A stretch of 64,000 nt of DNA from Gammaproteobacteria bacterium (GTDB taxonomy: Bacteria > Pseudomonadota > Gammaproteobacteria > Arenicellales > UBA868), in the NCBI GenBank assembly GCA_022451485.1, contig JAKUQS010000006.1, positions 87,648 to 151,647 on the forward strand, given 5' to 3'. Positions 17,083-26,401 of the stretch are shown here, one piece after another (position 1 is the first letter of the stretch; the number at the start of each line of letters is the position of its first letter). The notes below the pieces were generated by a model. The model saw only the letters and a program-made list of their open reading frames with translations, ran no database searches and was not told the origin of the DNA. The position numbers were made by a program, and so were the translations under genes.

Positions 17083-19125
17083 TCAATGATTAACGTGTAG
17101 GACTAAGTTACCGTAGACATCCACGTCACCGGATAGTCCTTCTGGAACACAAGAAGTACAGTCGCTTTGTACAATGATGGCAGGGCCCTCGAAGGTAAAC
17201 CCAGGGCGCAGCGCTTCACGGCGAAAAAGTGATACTGATCTCAATTGGCCACCGGTAAAAACCTCGACCGATCGTTCGGGCGTTGCCGGCTCCACTGTCA
17301 GATTATGTTTGGGGAAGGTCGGCTTGGGACTCATTCCCACAATAACCAAACGTAAATTGACGATCTGGACCGCAGCCTCGCGATCACAGTGTTCATAAAC
17401 CAACTCATGCTCCCGATGGAAAGCCTCTGCCATAGCAGAAACATTGCCAGAAGCTACATCCGCTGCCGATAGAATGGCTTCTATTTCAAATGCTTGGCCA
17501 CGATAGCGCATGTCTGCTGAATAAATTAGCCGATAGTCTCCCTTGTACGCTTGCTCCTCCCGAAGCCACCGTAAAGCCTGGTCCTCTAATCCTTTGTATT
17601 CTTCTTGAATAAATGCCGTTTCAGTTGGACCCAATTCAATAAATACTGTTTTAATAAAATCGTTCTTGATGTCCGCTATCAGCCCTCCCAAGGCACTTAA
17701 GACTCCCGGTGCAGTTGGGATAATGACCGTCTCCATACCTAATTCTTTTGCAACAAAACACGCCATCATCGGTCCGGCGCCACCGAATGCCTGCAACGCA
17801 AATTCCCGGGGGTCCACCGCGTAACGGGATATTAATTTACTAATTTCCATGTACATGCCTGATACGGCAATATCAACGATGGCCTGCGCAGTTTCTTCAG
17901 TACTTTTTGCGATTTTCTCAGCCAAGACGTTAACAGCACTGCGGGCTTTGCTTGCATCAATTTCAATAGCGCTGTAACCCAAATCAAACTGGCCGATGTA
18001 GCCCAGCACTACAAAAGCATCGGTAATAGTTGCGCTTTCACCTCCGTTTCCATAGCACGCGGGCCCGGGTTTAGAACCTGCACTCTCAGGACCTACTCGA
18101 AGAATGCCGAGCTCATCCACCCATGCAATAGAGCCACCGCCAGCGCCAATCGATGTCACCGCCACACTAGGAATAAAAATCGGAAACTCTCCGATAACCT
18201 CGCCTACACCAAACTGCGGTTGCTCGTCACGAATAAACGCTACATCGGCACTGGTACCGCCGATATCGAGGCTCATCGTGTTAGGATAACCGGACAATTT
18301 AGAGACATAACTGGCCCCGATAACTCCAGCTGCGGTTCCCGATAAAATCATCTGAGCACACGCTGTCCGACCAAGTTCCGCCGACATCACACCACCATTC
18401 GACTTCGTAACCTGCGGTATCGCACTAACTTCCACATCGAGTAGTGCTTGCTGTAACGACTCCAAGTATTGACTGACCCGCGGCTGTACATAGCCGTGGA
18501 TGACACCTGTCACCGTACGTTCATACTCTCGAATAATTGGCCAAACGTCGGTCGAGCAAAATACCGGGAGGCCTGGTGACAGCTGTTGAATCATTGTCTT
18601 CACAGCTTGTTCATTGTGCGAGTTGCGGTAACTATTGATCAGAGCGATAACAACCCCTTCGCAGCCTGCGGTCTTCAGATCCGCCAACGCGCTTTCTACA
18701 GTTGCTGGATCAACCTCCTGTTCGACAGAGCCATCCGCCCGTATGCGTTCGCTAATCTCACCTATACGATCTTTGGTCACTAATGCCTCTGGTCGGACGG
18801 ATAACAAACTATACATATCCGGCATCTTCAAACGGGCAAGTTCAAGTACATCCGTGAAATTTCTGGTAACCAATAAGCCAAGGCGAATGCCTTTGCGCTG
18901 AATCACCGTATTTACACCAACCGTCGTGCCATGAGTGAAGTACACGACATCAGACGGGGATACACCGTAACGCACACCCAGCGCCTTGATTCCCTCTATT
19001 ACTTCAGAGCCAGGCCTATCGGGAGACGACAGGACCTTTAACGTATGAATCGTATTCGTTTCATCATTAAATGCACAAAAATCAGTAAATGTTCCGCCAA
19101 TATCAACACCAACACGATATGCCAT
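17083..19125 (-). CDS. Hydantoinase A / 5-oxoprolinase alpha-type subunit (pair 2)
   Basis: HyuA-family ATP-binding subunit, 680 residues. The phosphate loop is VGVDIGGTFTDF (residues 5-16); YFTHGTTVGVNTVIQRKG, SLDIGGTSADVAF and TSIGAGGGSIAWVDE follow at family spacing. It forms the working enzyme with the HyuB subunit encoded 25 bases downstream. The gene is divergent from osmC at 19408, and the 282-base gap between them should hold the promoter for this pair. ATP-dependent ring opening of a cyclic amide is expected; which ring is unknown. Confidence 0.9.
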   Translation of the reverse strand: MAYRVGVDIGGTFTDFCAFNDETNTIHTLKVLSSPDRPGSEVIEGIKALGVRYGVSPSDVVYFTHGTTVGVNTVIQRKGIRLGLLVTRNFTDVLELARLKMPDMYSLLSVRPEALVTKDRIGEISERIRADGSVEQEVDPATVESALADLKTAGCEGVVIALINSYRNSHNEQAVKTMIQQLSPGLPVFCSTDVWPIIREYERTVTGVIHGYVQPRVSQYLESLQQALLDVEVSAIPQVTKSNGGVMSAELGRTACAQMILSGTAAGVIGASYVSKLSGYPNTMSLDIGGTSADVAFIRDEQPQFGVGEVIGEFPIFIPSVAVTSIGAGGGSIAWVDELGILRVGPESAGSKPGPACYGNGGESATITDAFVVLGYIGQFDLGYSAIEIDASKARSAVNVLAEKIAKSTEETAQAIVDIAVSGMYMEISKLISRYAVDPREFALQAFGGAGPMMACFVAKELGMETVIIPTAPGVLSALGGLIADIKNDFIKTVFIELGPTETAFIQEEYKGLEDQALRWLREEQAYKGDYRLIYSADMRYRGQAFEIEAILSAADVASGNVSAMAEAFHREHELVYEHCDREAAVQIVNLRLVIVGMSPKPTFPKHNLTVEPATPERSVEVFTGGQLRSVSLFRREALRPGFTFEGPAIIVQSDCTSCVPEGLSGDVDVYGNLVLHVNH

Positions 19126-19407
19126 TAAGTGCTCACTTTAAGAAAATTTCGGACATCCATTATCAAAACCATGTCTTGTTGCGCCAGCCAAATGGTTATA
19201 GATCTTCTGCATTACTCTAAGAGAGATGGGTCGTATAGAATGATGAATTAATCGTTTGGCGGGCAACCTTCAATATTAAGTATATAGTGCTGTTTAGCAA
19301 AATCCCCTACCGTTACTAGAGAATATCGCGAGTAATGGCGATGCGCGGGCAAACGGCAATCAGGAAAGTGACTACTAACACCCGTTTCTACCTAAAGGAT
19401 TAATCAC
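19126..19407. other. Divergent intergenic region, hyuA (pair 2) / osmC
   Basis: 282 bases, visibly AT-richer than the flanking genes, between two divergent starts, so both promoters should lie here. A TTGGCG at about 19256 and TATATA about 19 bases later could be a + strand promoter, but the spacing is poor and I do not claim it. No ORF or RNA gene is seen. Confidence 0.5.
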
Positions 19408-19914
19408 GTGACCCCTACCACCGCCGACGATGTGACTGTCGATCAACGGCTCCAGCCAATTACAGTAGAAACCCAGTATCGTGGAGGCTACCAAAGCGAA
19501 GTTCGCATCCGTGATCTCGATACTTATTACTTAGATGAGCCCGAAGATTTAGGCGGGCAGAATAAAGGACCTACACCCCTCGAAAACGTGCTGGCCTCGC
19601 TCTGCAGCTGTACATCCATGATCGTACATATTATGCAACGCGAGATGAACTTTGAGCTTGACACAATGCGGTCAAACGCGAAAGGCACTGTCGATGTGCG
19701 GCGAGTGGAGATGAAACGAACTGGGAAAAAATACTCCGAGGTGGAGCCGTTAAGCTACCACTTCTATGAAGTACATCAGGAAATCTATATATCGACCAAC
19801 GAAAGTGATGAACGATTGGAGGAACTGAAATTACATGTCGCTAAACTCTGCCCTGTCAGTCGACTACTGGAAGATGCGGGGGTCTCCTTCCGCGTAGACT
19901 GGATACGTGAGTAA
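19408..19914 (+). CDS. OsmC-family protein
   Basis: 168-residue OsmC/Ohr-fold protein. Two conserved cysteines of the family are present: C68 in the CSCTSMIV helix start (C66 precedes it) and C148 in KLCPVSRLLEDAG. The family reduces organic or fatty-acid hydroperoxides with this Cys pair, though the YhfA/OsmC-like branch to which the GPTPLENVLASL segment is closer is less well defined. GTG start with AAAGGA about 9 bases upstream. It is followed 64 bases later by an amidase, suggesting a unit running from here to 23554. Confidence 0.85.
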   Translation: MTPTTADDVTVDQRLQPITVETQYRGGYQSEVRIRDLDTYYLDEPEDLGGQNKGPTPLENVLASLCSCTSMIVHIMQREMNFELDTMRSNAKGTVDVRRVEMKRTGKKYSEVEPLSYHFYEVHQEIYISTNESDERLEELKLHVAKLCPVSRLLEDAGVSFRVDWIRE

Positions 19915-19978
19915 CACAGTCCCTTATAGGTTCCCATCACACGAGAGTGCTTATGAAAGCAAGAAGTGAAACATCATC

Positions 19979-21415
19979 ATGAATGATCTTTGCTCCCTAT
20001 CGGCCCGTGAAGCGCTTCGTAAGATCAGGATCAAGGAAATATCGCCGCTTGAATTAGTCGACGCCTGCATCGCACGTATAGAAAACGCAAATCACTCAGT
20101 AAACGCAATAGTAGCGACTTGCTACGAACGAGCTCGAGATGAAGCACGGCTCGCTGAAAACGCCGTGATGACCGGTGCCGAACTAGGCGCGTTGCATGGA
20201 ATCCCACTGGGAGTCAAAGACCTCGATGTAACCAAAGATCTACGGACAACGTTCGGATCGGAACTCCACGCAGACTGGATCCCGCAATTTGATGAGCGAA
20301 TTATTGCGGCGTTACGGGCTGAGGGGGCCATCGTTCTTGGGAAAACCAATACACCTGAATTTGGTGCTGGTGCAAATACGACTAATCGGGTCTATGGCGC
20401 GACCGGTAACCCTTTCGATATCACTCGCACCTGCGGCGGTTCGTCCGGCGGCTCAGCCGTTGCATTGGCTTGCGGCATGGTGCCCCTCGCGACCGGTTCA
20501 GATACGGGCGGCAGCCTGAGGACGCCCGCCTCCTTCTGCGGCATTACCTCTCATCGCGGCACTCCCGGCCTAGTCCCCTCAGACAGAAGGACAATTGGGC
20601 TGAGCACTTACAGTGTTCAGGGACCTATGGCCCGCACAGTAGACGATGCAGCGCTTATGTTATCCGTGATGGCAGGCGACTCAAGTATTGATCCGTTATC
20701 TGGACCGGTGGATGCGTCTTCCTTTGCGGACTTGCCTGCTGTTGATTTAAGTCAACTGAAAGTAGCATGGTCTACCGATCTCGGCGTCGCGCCAGTGGAT
20801 CAGAAAATAGCGGAAATATTCCGCGCACGAATGAGTACATTGGGCTCATCCTTCGCAAGTTTCACAGAGCACAATCCGAGATTAGAAACAGCATTAGAGA
20901 CATTCTGGATCATCAGGGGAGTCCACTTTCTCGCATCCCACCTTGATGCATACAAAAAAACGCCTGAGAAGTTGGGACCCAACGTCACGAGCAACGTTGA
21001 GGCAGCACTTGAGATGACTTCTAGCGATGTCGGCTGGGCGATGGCGGAACAAACCCGCCTGTATCGCGGCTTTCAAAGTTTTTTTGAGGACTATGATCTA
21101 CTACTTTGCCCGGGCAATGCCGTATCCCCTTTCCCACTCGAAACGCTTTACTGCGACGAAATTAATGGAAAGAAACTTTCGAATTACATCGAGTGGCTGG
21201 GAATCGCATCGGCCGTGACACTCACTGGACACCCAGTGACAATGCTCCCTATCGGCCTCGACCATGCCGGGCTACCGATTGGAGTTCAAGTCGTGGGCCC
21301 GAGTCGCCACAGAGACGCTTATACCTTGGCCTGCGCCGCTGAAATCGAGAAGACTCTACAGGCCCATCCATCAACCAAACGTCCCATTCCAAATTGGGAG
21401 CACTTGGCCACATAG
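19979..21415 (+). CDS. Amidase (amidase signature family)
   Basis: 478-residue serine amidase with the Ser-cisSer-Lys triad in place: K80 (GVKDL), cis-Ser S155 (GGSSGG) and nucleophile S179 (TGSDTGGSLRTPA). It cleaves a linear amide to acid plus ammonia or amine. It does not sit with gatB or gatC, so transamidosome use is unlikely and a catabolic role fits better. With ATP-dependent ring-opening hydantoinases encoded next door but no separate N-carbamoylase, this amidase is a candidate for cutting the opened carbamoyl or amide product; that link is inference. Confidence 0.88.
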   Translation: MNDLCSLSAREALRKIRIKEISPLELVDACIARIENANHSVNAIVATCYERARDEARLAENAVMTGAELGALHGIPLGVKDLDVTKDLRTTFGSELHADWIPQFDERIIAALRAEGAIVLGKTNTPEFGAGANTTNRVYGATGNPFDITRTCGGSSGGSAVALACGMVPLATGSDTGGSLRTPASFCGITSHRGTPGLVPSDRRTIGLSTYSVQGPMARTVDDAALMLSVMAGDSSIDPLSGPVDASSFADLPAVDLSQLKVAWSTDLGVAPVDQKIAEIFRARMSTLGSSFASFTEHNPRLETALETFWIIRGVHFLASHLDAYKKTPEKLGPNVTSNVEAALEMTSSDVGWAMAEQTRLYRGFQSFFEDYDLLLCPGNAVSPFPLETLYCDEINGKKLSNYIEWLGIASAVTLTGHPVTMLPIGLDHAGLPIGVQVVGPSRHRDAYTLACAAEIEKTLQAHPSTKRPIPNWEHLAT

Positions 21416-21500
21416 CATCGATTTGACCACAAGCGGGGCGGGTCAGCGGCTGAACATAGGTTACGAACTGACTTTTGAATGAGGGTCTGCAGACATCATT

Positions 21501-22235
21501 ATGGATAAATCACTTCACGATTATGCGGCACTTACATTTGATTGTTATGGCACGTTGATCGACTGGGAAACCGGAATCTGGGCCGCCCTTCAGCCCCTCC
21601 TGAAAACACACAACACCCCTAATATCACTCGATCGCTTGGCCTACAGGCGTTTGCGGAAACAGAAGCCATACAAGAATCGGAAACGCCGAATATGGCCTA
21701 CCCTTTGTTGCTTTCCCACGTCCACAAACGTATCGCCAGCAAGTTAGGAATCTCCACCACACCAGAGCTTGACCGGAACTTTGGCGAATCGGTTCCACTC
21801 TGGCCGGTATTTTCTGATTCGGTACGCGCATTAAAAATACTTAAGCAGCATTACAAATTGATCGTGTTATCCAATGTACATACCGCAGGCTTCGCCGCTT
21901 CTAACGAAAAACTCAAAGTTGAGTTTGATGGAATTTATACTGCCGAGATGATAGGAACGTATAAGCCCGATATTGCAAACTTTGAATATATGCTTAACCG
22001 CTTAAAAGAAGACCACCAAATACAACCAAGTCAGGTCTTACATACCGCGCAATCGCTCCATCACGATCATGTACCCGCGAAGAGGATCGGGTTAGCAAAC
22101 GCATGGATTGACCGGCAGCGCTTGTCCGAAACTGGTGACTGGGGCGCAACCGCCAAAGTTGAGACTCCACCCAAGACAGACTTTATATTTTTTTCGTTGC
22201 AGGAAATGGCAGAAGCGGTCACAAGCCGTAACTAA
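21501..22235 (+). CDS. HAD-superfamily hydrolase, haloacid dehalogenase type II-like
   Basis: 244-residue HAD hydrolase. The nucleophile motif is LTFDCYGTLIDWETGI (D18 nucleophile), motif II Ser/Thr lies in IVLSNVHTAGF, and motif III/IV in TYKPDIANFEY. The DCYGTLIDWE form is typical of type II L-2-haloacid dehalogenase-like proteins, which attack C-halogen or phosphoester bonds through an aspartyl ester. Whether the substrate is a haloacid or a phosphate ester is not decidable by eye. It lies 85 bases after the amidase and 86 before the MFS gene on the same strand. Confidence 0.82.
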   Translation: MDKSLHDYAALTFDCYGTLIDWETGIWAALQPLLKTHNTPNITRSLGLQAFAETEAIQESETPNMAYPLLLSHVHKRIASKLGISTTPELDRNFGESVPLWPVFSDSVRALKILKQHYKLIVLSNVHTAGFAASNEKLKVEFDGIYTAEMIGTYKPDIANFEYMLNRLKEDHQIQPSQVLHTAQSLHHDHVPAKRIGLANAWIDRQRLSETGDWGATAKVETPPKTDFIFFSLQEMAEAVTSRN

Positions 22236-22321
22236 AGCCGCTTAACTTCAAATAACCTGTCTTCGCTAGCGGTCTCCAATCGCTCCTATGGAGTTTCATC
22301 AGGTAAGACCCTGATTATCCA

Positions 22322-23554
22322 ATGTTAAGTCCAGCTAAGGCGACACACCGCGCTGCGTTAGCCGTCGTCGTCCTCACATTCATCCTTAACCTCATGTCGA
22401 GGATGGGGGAAACATTTGCCGTATTCCTGCTCCCCATCGAGGCGGAATTTGAATGGAATCGAGCAACATTATCCACCGTTTACGGTTTGTACATGGGCGC
22501 ACACGGCGTAAGCGGCATACTGATCGGCGCCCTGGTTGATCGAGTTGGCCCTCGACTGGTTTATACCCTAGGACTCTTGCTCTATTCGACTGCCTTCTTC
22601 CTCGCACAATTCGCGAACGCCCCGTGGCATTTATTTCTAACAACGGGTGTACTCGCTGGTATTGCCATGACATCCATTGGGATGACGACTGCGACTGTCC
22701 TTCTTACTGGATGGTACCGCGGTGACTTGGAACGTTGGCGGCCCATAGCCATTTCAGTCACCTATTCCGGACTGGGCGCTGGGGTAATCTTATGGGTACC
22801 GATCGCACATATACTCATTGAGAATTTCGGGTGGCGAACAGCCTACCTGTGGTTGAGTATTTCCACCCTTTGTCTCGCCGCCATCGTCTACTTACTTCCA
22901 TGGAATCGTTTCTGTAGCCCACTGTTGGCGAGAACTGGGTCCACACAAACATCACCCCCCCTTAAACGATTAGGGATCTTGACCGTTACTGCCCAACCAA
23001 CGTTTTGGCCATTGTTCGCGGTGTTATTTCTCACTGCGATTGCTATATTTTCAATCGCTCCACAGTTGGTGGCTTACCTCGTTGCAATGGGTTTCGGAAA
23101 GGGTACCGCGACCATTGCGTATAGCGTCAATGGCATGATGGCCCTATTTGGGATAACAGCCACTGGTTGGCTAGTCAGTCGCTTTGGCAGTCGGCGTGCC
23201 GCGACAGTCACTTATATGATGACAATCGCGGGGCTTGTTGCGTTGTCGCTCCTTATTTACTCTCCACAACTGGTATTGCTCTCTATTGCGATTTTAGTGG
23301 GTGGATTGAGTCAGGGCTCAAGAGGACCCATCGTATCCACGTTAGTGTCACGGCTTTATCCGGCAACGACCTTGGGTCTTGTGCATGGGGCCGTCACCAT
23401 GGGTATTGGCCTCGGTGGGATGATTGGCGCAGCACTATCCGGGCTTCTCGTTGATCTGACGGGTGGATATGGTGGAAGCTTTACCGTCGCAGTAATCGCA
23501 GCCGGACTCGCCTGTTCTCTATTTTGGTCGGTTAAAGAACTACGGAACGGCTAA
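22322..23554 (+). CDS. MFS transporter
   Basis: 410-residue major facilitator with about 12 membrane segments. Motif A is seen after the second helix (GALVDRVGPRLVYTLG) and repeated in the second half (GWLVSRFGSRRAATVTY). The overall pattern is like monocarboxylate or oxalate/formate-type transporters (MCT/OFA group). Likely brings in or removes an organic acid handled by the enzymes around it. Ends 10 bases before the convergent TauD gene, so it closes the + strand unit that begins with osmC. Confidence 0.85.
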   Translation: MLSPAKATHRAALAVVVLTFILNLMSRMGETFAVFLLPIEAEFEWNRATLSTVYGLYMGAHGVSGILIGALVDRVGPRLVYTLGLLLYSTAFFLAQFANAPWHLFLTTGVLAGIAMTSIGMTTATVLLTGWYRGDLERWRPIAISVTYSGLGAGVILWVPIAHILIENFGWRTAYLWLSISTLCLAAIVYLLPWNRFCSPLLARTGSTQTSPPLKRLGILTVTAQPTFWPLFAVLFLTAIAIFSIAPQLVAYLVAMGFGKGTATIAYSVNGMMALFGITATGWLVSRFGSRRAATVTYMMTIAGLVALSLLIYSPQLVLLSIAILVGGLSQGSRGPIVSTLVSRLYPATTLGLVHGAVTMGIGLGGMIGAALSGLLVDLTGGYGGSFTVAVIAAGLACSLFWSVKELRNG

Positions 23555-23564
23555 TCCAACTAAA

Positions 23565-24389
23565 TTACATTGGCCTTTCACCTTCAATAGTCATTCGATG
23601 CATTACGCGGCCCTTTCTCGGGTCGTAATCTCTCGCAGCCTTATGCAAACACGCCCGGTTATCTATCAGCACCAGGTCGCCTGGTTGCCACTTATGTCGA
23701 TAAATCTCTGTCGAATCGATCGATTCCGCCAACAAGCCGTTAATGAGGTCATCGCTTTCCGCTACCGTCATCCCCTCAATCGACACCATCTTCAGCGGGT
23801 GAATGTACAAAGCGCGACGACCAGTCTCTGGATGGGTTCGAACAAGCGGGTGTCTTGACGGTATGGAGAAGCTGTCTCGATCGGCTTCTCGAAACTTGAG
23901 GTGGCGATCTGCACCGTAAATGACCTGTAAGTCAGCAATAGTTTCCCGGCTGCTGGGCGCCAAACGGTCATACAAACGATACGCGTTGACAAATTCTGTA
24001 TCACCCCCGTTTTCGGGAAGCTGAACCGCAAAAAGTGACGTTATTTTCGGCGGTCTCTCAAGATGAGTATGATCGGTATGCCAACATTCCGACCCGAACA
24101 CCATTCGCTCCCCGGCCGTGTTGATTTCTGAATTTCGGCTATCGATCACCCAGATTTCTGGGTGATCCGGATGGAACTCCTCCGAATGGCTCTGCTTTCC
24201 TGGAGCACCAAATTGACGCATCGCCCCTACATATTCTTTTGAACTCATGGTTTGGCCTCTAACCACCACAACGATATGTTCAAGCAATGCATCGTTAATT
24301 GCCGTGTACACCTGAGGTGACTGCGTACTGCTAAGGTCTACCTCGAAAACTTCCGCTCCCAGGCATGGAGACAATGGTATTACTTTCAT
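23565..24389 (-). CDS. TauD/TfdA-family Fe(II)/2-oxoglutarate dioxygenase
   Basis: 274-residue oxygenase with a complete facial triad: H104 and D106 in ECWHTDHTH, and H249 in LIDNRACLHKA, plus the 2-oxoglutarate-binding R265 in VMHRM. It hydroxylates a C-H bond while decarboxylating 2-oxoglutarate; in TauD and TfdA this releases sulfite or an aryl ether product. The length is usual. It is read away from the Hyi-like gene 43 bases upstream on the same strand, so the two likely form a unit. A second TauD-family gene lies at 38897 but is clearly different in sequence. Confidence 0.9.
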   Translation of the reverse strand: MKVIPLSPCLGAEVFEVDLSSTQSPQVYTAINDALLEHIVVVVRGQTMSSKEYVGAMRQFGAPGKQSHSEEFHPDHPEIWVIDSRNSEINTAGERMVFGSECWHTDHTHLERPPKITSLFAVQLPENGGDTEFVNAYRLYDRLAPSSRETIADLQVIYGADRHLKFREADRDSFSIPSRHPLVRTHPETGRRALYIHPLKMVSIEGMTVAESDDLINGLLAESIDSTEIYRHKWQPGDLVLIDNRACLHKAARDYDPRKGRVMHRMTIEGERPM

Positions 24390-24432
24390 TATCCATTCAT
24401 TCCGTAATTAGGATGTCGCAATTACCTGTGGA

Positions 24433-25221
24433 TCAACCCGCCGGCGTGTCCAACCATCGTTTCAACGAGCCAATGCCCTCTCTCGTCGTACTCATCGGAT
24501 GGTACTCACAACCAACATAACCCGCATAACCAGCGGCATCAATGTGATCAAATATAAACTGATAATTAATTTCGCCGACGTTGAGCTCATGACGTCCAGG
24601 CACACCAGCTGCCTGAACGTGGCCCACTAATGGAAAGTATCGATCAAAGTTCTCCGTCAAGCGTCCGTGCGTCATCTGACAATGATAAAAATCGAATTGT
24701 AATCGGACATTGGAATAATCGACCGACTCAATAATAGATGCCGCCTGAGCGAGATTTGAAACGAAATAATGCGGCACATCAACGTTGTTTAGCGCCTCCA
24801 CCAAAACTACTTCCCCAGGGCGATTAAAACACTCTGCCGCATAACGCAAATTGTCCCTGAATACGGTACCCGGTGCCTGCCTTTGCTCATCGGCAAGGAT
24901 CCCTGCCATTAAATGAATTCTCTTACACGCTAACGTACGGGCATAAAGCACTGCTCGATCAATCGCCTCACGACACTCGTTTATTCTCTCCTCAAAGATG
25001 GCAATTCCACGTTCACCCGCCTCCATATCACCCGCAGGACAATTCAGGACAACCACTTCAACGCACGCTGATTGCACTGCCGACAACAATTCTTCAGGCG
25101 CATGGTCAAAGGCAAACTGAAACTCAACCGCATTGAAGCCATCCTGTGCGGCAGCGGAGAAACGGCCAAGAAACGCAGTTTCAGGATACAGCGTGGAAAT
25201 GTTAGCGGAAAGTTTGGGCAT
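24433..25221 (-). CDS. Hydroxypyruvate isomerase-like TIM-barrel protein
   Basis: 262-residue AP-endonuclease-2-type TIM barrel close to Hyi: it starts MPKLSANISTLYPE, carries the GFNAVEFQFAF motif, and ends with a YVGCEYHP strand holding the metal-binding Glu. Glutamates and histidines of the Hyi metal site are visible in VVLVEALNN and QFDFYHCQ. ATG 25221 has GGAGG 8 bases upstream; a longer start adds 11 residues without support. Hyi interconverts hydroxypyruvate and tartronate semialdehyde, but many relatives act on other sugars or ketoacids. It is divergent from the methyltransferase across a 101-base gap. Confidence 0.85.
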   Translation of the reverse strand: MPKLSANISTLYPETAFLGRFSAAAQDGFNAVEFQFAFDHAPEELLSAVQSACVEVVVLNCPAGDMEAGERGIAIFEERINECREAIDRAVLYARTLACKRIHLMAGILADEQRQAPGTVFRDNLRYAAECFNRPGEVVLVEALNNVDVPHYFVSNLAQAASIIESVDYSNVRLQFDFYHCQMTHGRLTENFDRYFPLVGHVQAAGVPGRHELNVGEINYQFIFDHIDAAGYAGYVGCEYHPMSTTREGIGSLKRWLDTPAG

Positions 25222-25229
25222 AAAAGCTT

Positions 25230-25234
25230 CCTCC
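25230..25234 (-). promoter_or_regulatory. RBS deciding the Hyi-like start
   Basis: GGAGG on the minus strand, 8 bases before ATG 25221. It selects this start over the one 33 bases upstream. Confidence 0.75.
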
Positions 25235-25322
25235 GAGTACATTGTCTCACGCAATCGTAAACGGGCGACAAATTACGATAAAGTGTAGTGTTTGGAGTTT
25301 CGTGGATAGAGAAAAACGAGCT

Positions 25323-26378
25323 ATGGACAAAAATAAAATCAAGGCGTTTGCAGACCACGTCGTAGGTGACATGGGTTCTGCTATGGGGGCAGGACTTGCG
25401 TACGTCGGTACCAAGGTAGGTCTTTTTCGTGCGATGGCAGGCGGCGGGCCCGTCACCCCCGAGGTGCTTGCGACGAAAACGGGGCTTCAGAAGCGCTATG
25501 TTACCGAATGGCTTAAGGGCATGGTCTGCGCAAAATATCTCGACTATGATCCTGAGACTCAAACTTATGAACTGCCCGATGAACATGCTTATCTAGTCGC
25601 GTCCGAGGGCACCGATCACTACGTTGGCGGTCTTTTTTACAGCGTCCCCATGATGTTAGGAATGGCGCCACGAGTTGCCGACGCGTTCATCCATGGCGGG
25701 GGGGTCCCTTTTTCTGACTATGGCTCTGAAGGCGTCTTGGCAATTGATCTGATGAATCGTGGCCTCTATGAGAAACGTTTCGCAAACTACTGGCTCACGA
25801 CCTGCCCGGCTATTCACGAGCGCTTAATCGCTGGCGGCCATGTCCTCGACTTCGGCTGTGGATCAGGCCGTGTATCCATTGCACTCGCAAAGGATTTTCC
25901 AAAGAGTTCATTCATTGGAATTGACACTGATTCAGCATCAATTGCAGCCGCCAAAGAGACAGCACTACAAGAGAACTTAACGAAACAGGTCCGCTTCGAG
26001 TGTGGAACAACCGAGGTGCTGCCAACCGATGAGTGCTACGACTTAATCACAATTTGTGACTGCATACACGATCTTAGCGATCCGCTCGGCATACTCACAA
26101 CACTACGTCCGTTGCTCACCAAAGGTGGCATTCTATTTATTATTGAGCCAAAAGCTGCAGACAAGCTTGAAGATAACATCCATTCAGTTGGGGCTATGTA
26201 TTATGGTATGAGTGTCTTTCATTGTATGACGCAATCTCTGGCGAGTGGCGGCCCAGGCCTTGGAACCTGCATGGGCCCTGCATCAATGGAAGCACTCACA
26301 CGCGAAGCAGGGTTCGGTCATTTTGAAATCCTCGATATCAAGAGTCAAACCAATATTTTCTATGCGGTGAGTCTTTAA
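25323..26378 (+). CDS. Class I SAM-dependent methyltransferase with N-terminal winged helix
   Basis: 351 residues from ATG 25323. The N-terminal part (about residues 10-90, with EVLATKTGLQKRYVTEWLKGM) is a winged-helix dimerisation domain as in Rv2258c-like and O-methyltransferase-like proteins. The catalytic Rossmann part carries motif I VLDFGCGSGR near residue 175 and the acidic GIDTDS at the end of the next strand. It transfers methyl from SAM to an unknown small molecule. The open frame extends 27 codons upstream with no ribosome site and overlaps the divergent promoter region, so the shorter start is used. Confidence 0.82.
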   Translation: MDKNKIKAFADHVVGDMGSAMGAGLAYVGTKVGLFRAMAGGGPVTPEVLATKTGLQKRYVTEWLKGMVCAKYLDYDPETQTYELPDEHAYLVASEGTDHYVGGLFYSVPMMLGMAPRVADAFIHGGGVPFSDYGSEGVLAIDLMNRGLYEKRFANYWLTTCPAIHERLIAGGHVLDFGCGSGRVSIALAKDFPKSSFIGIDTDSASIAAAKETALQENLTKQVRFECGTTEVLPTDECYDLITICDCIHDLSDPLGILTTLRPLLTKGGILFIIEPKAADKLEDNIHSVGAMYYGMSVFHCMTQSLASGGPGLGTCMGPASMEALTREAGFGHFEILDIKSQTNIFYAVSL

Positions 26379-26401
26379 CCCAAGACACAGACCTAATGTG
26401 G

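Noticed and set aside
10808-19125. Recent tandem duplication of hyuAB
   Set aside because: The proteins of the two pairs differ along their whole length and I see no long matching DNA, so the copies are old or separately acquired.
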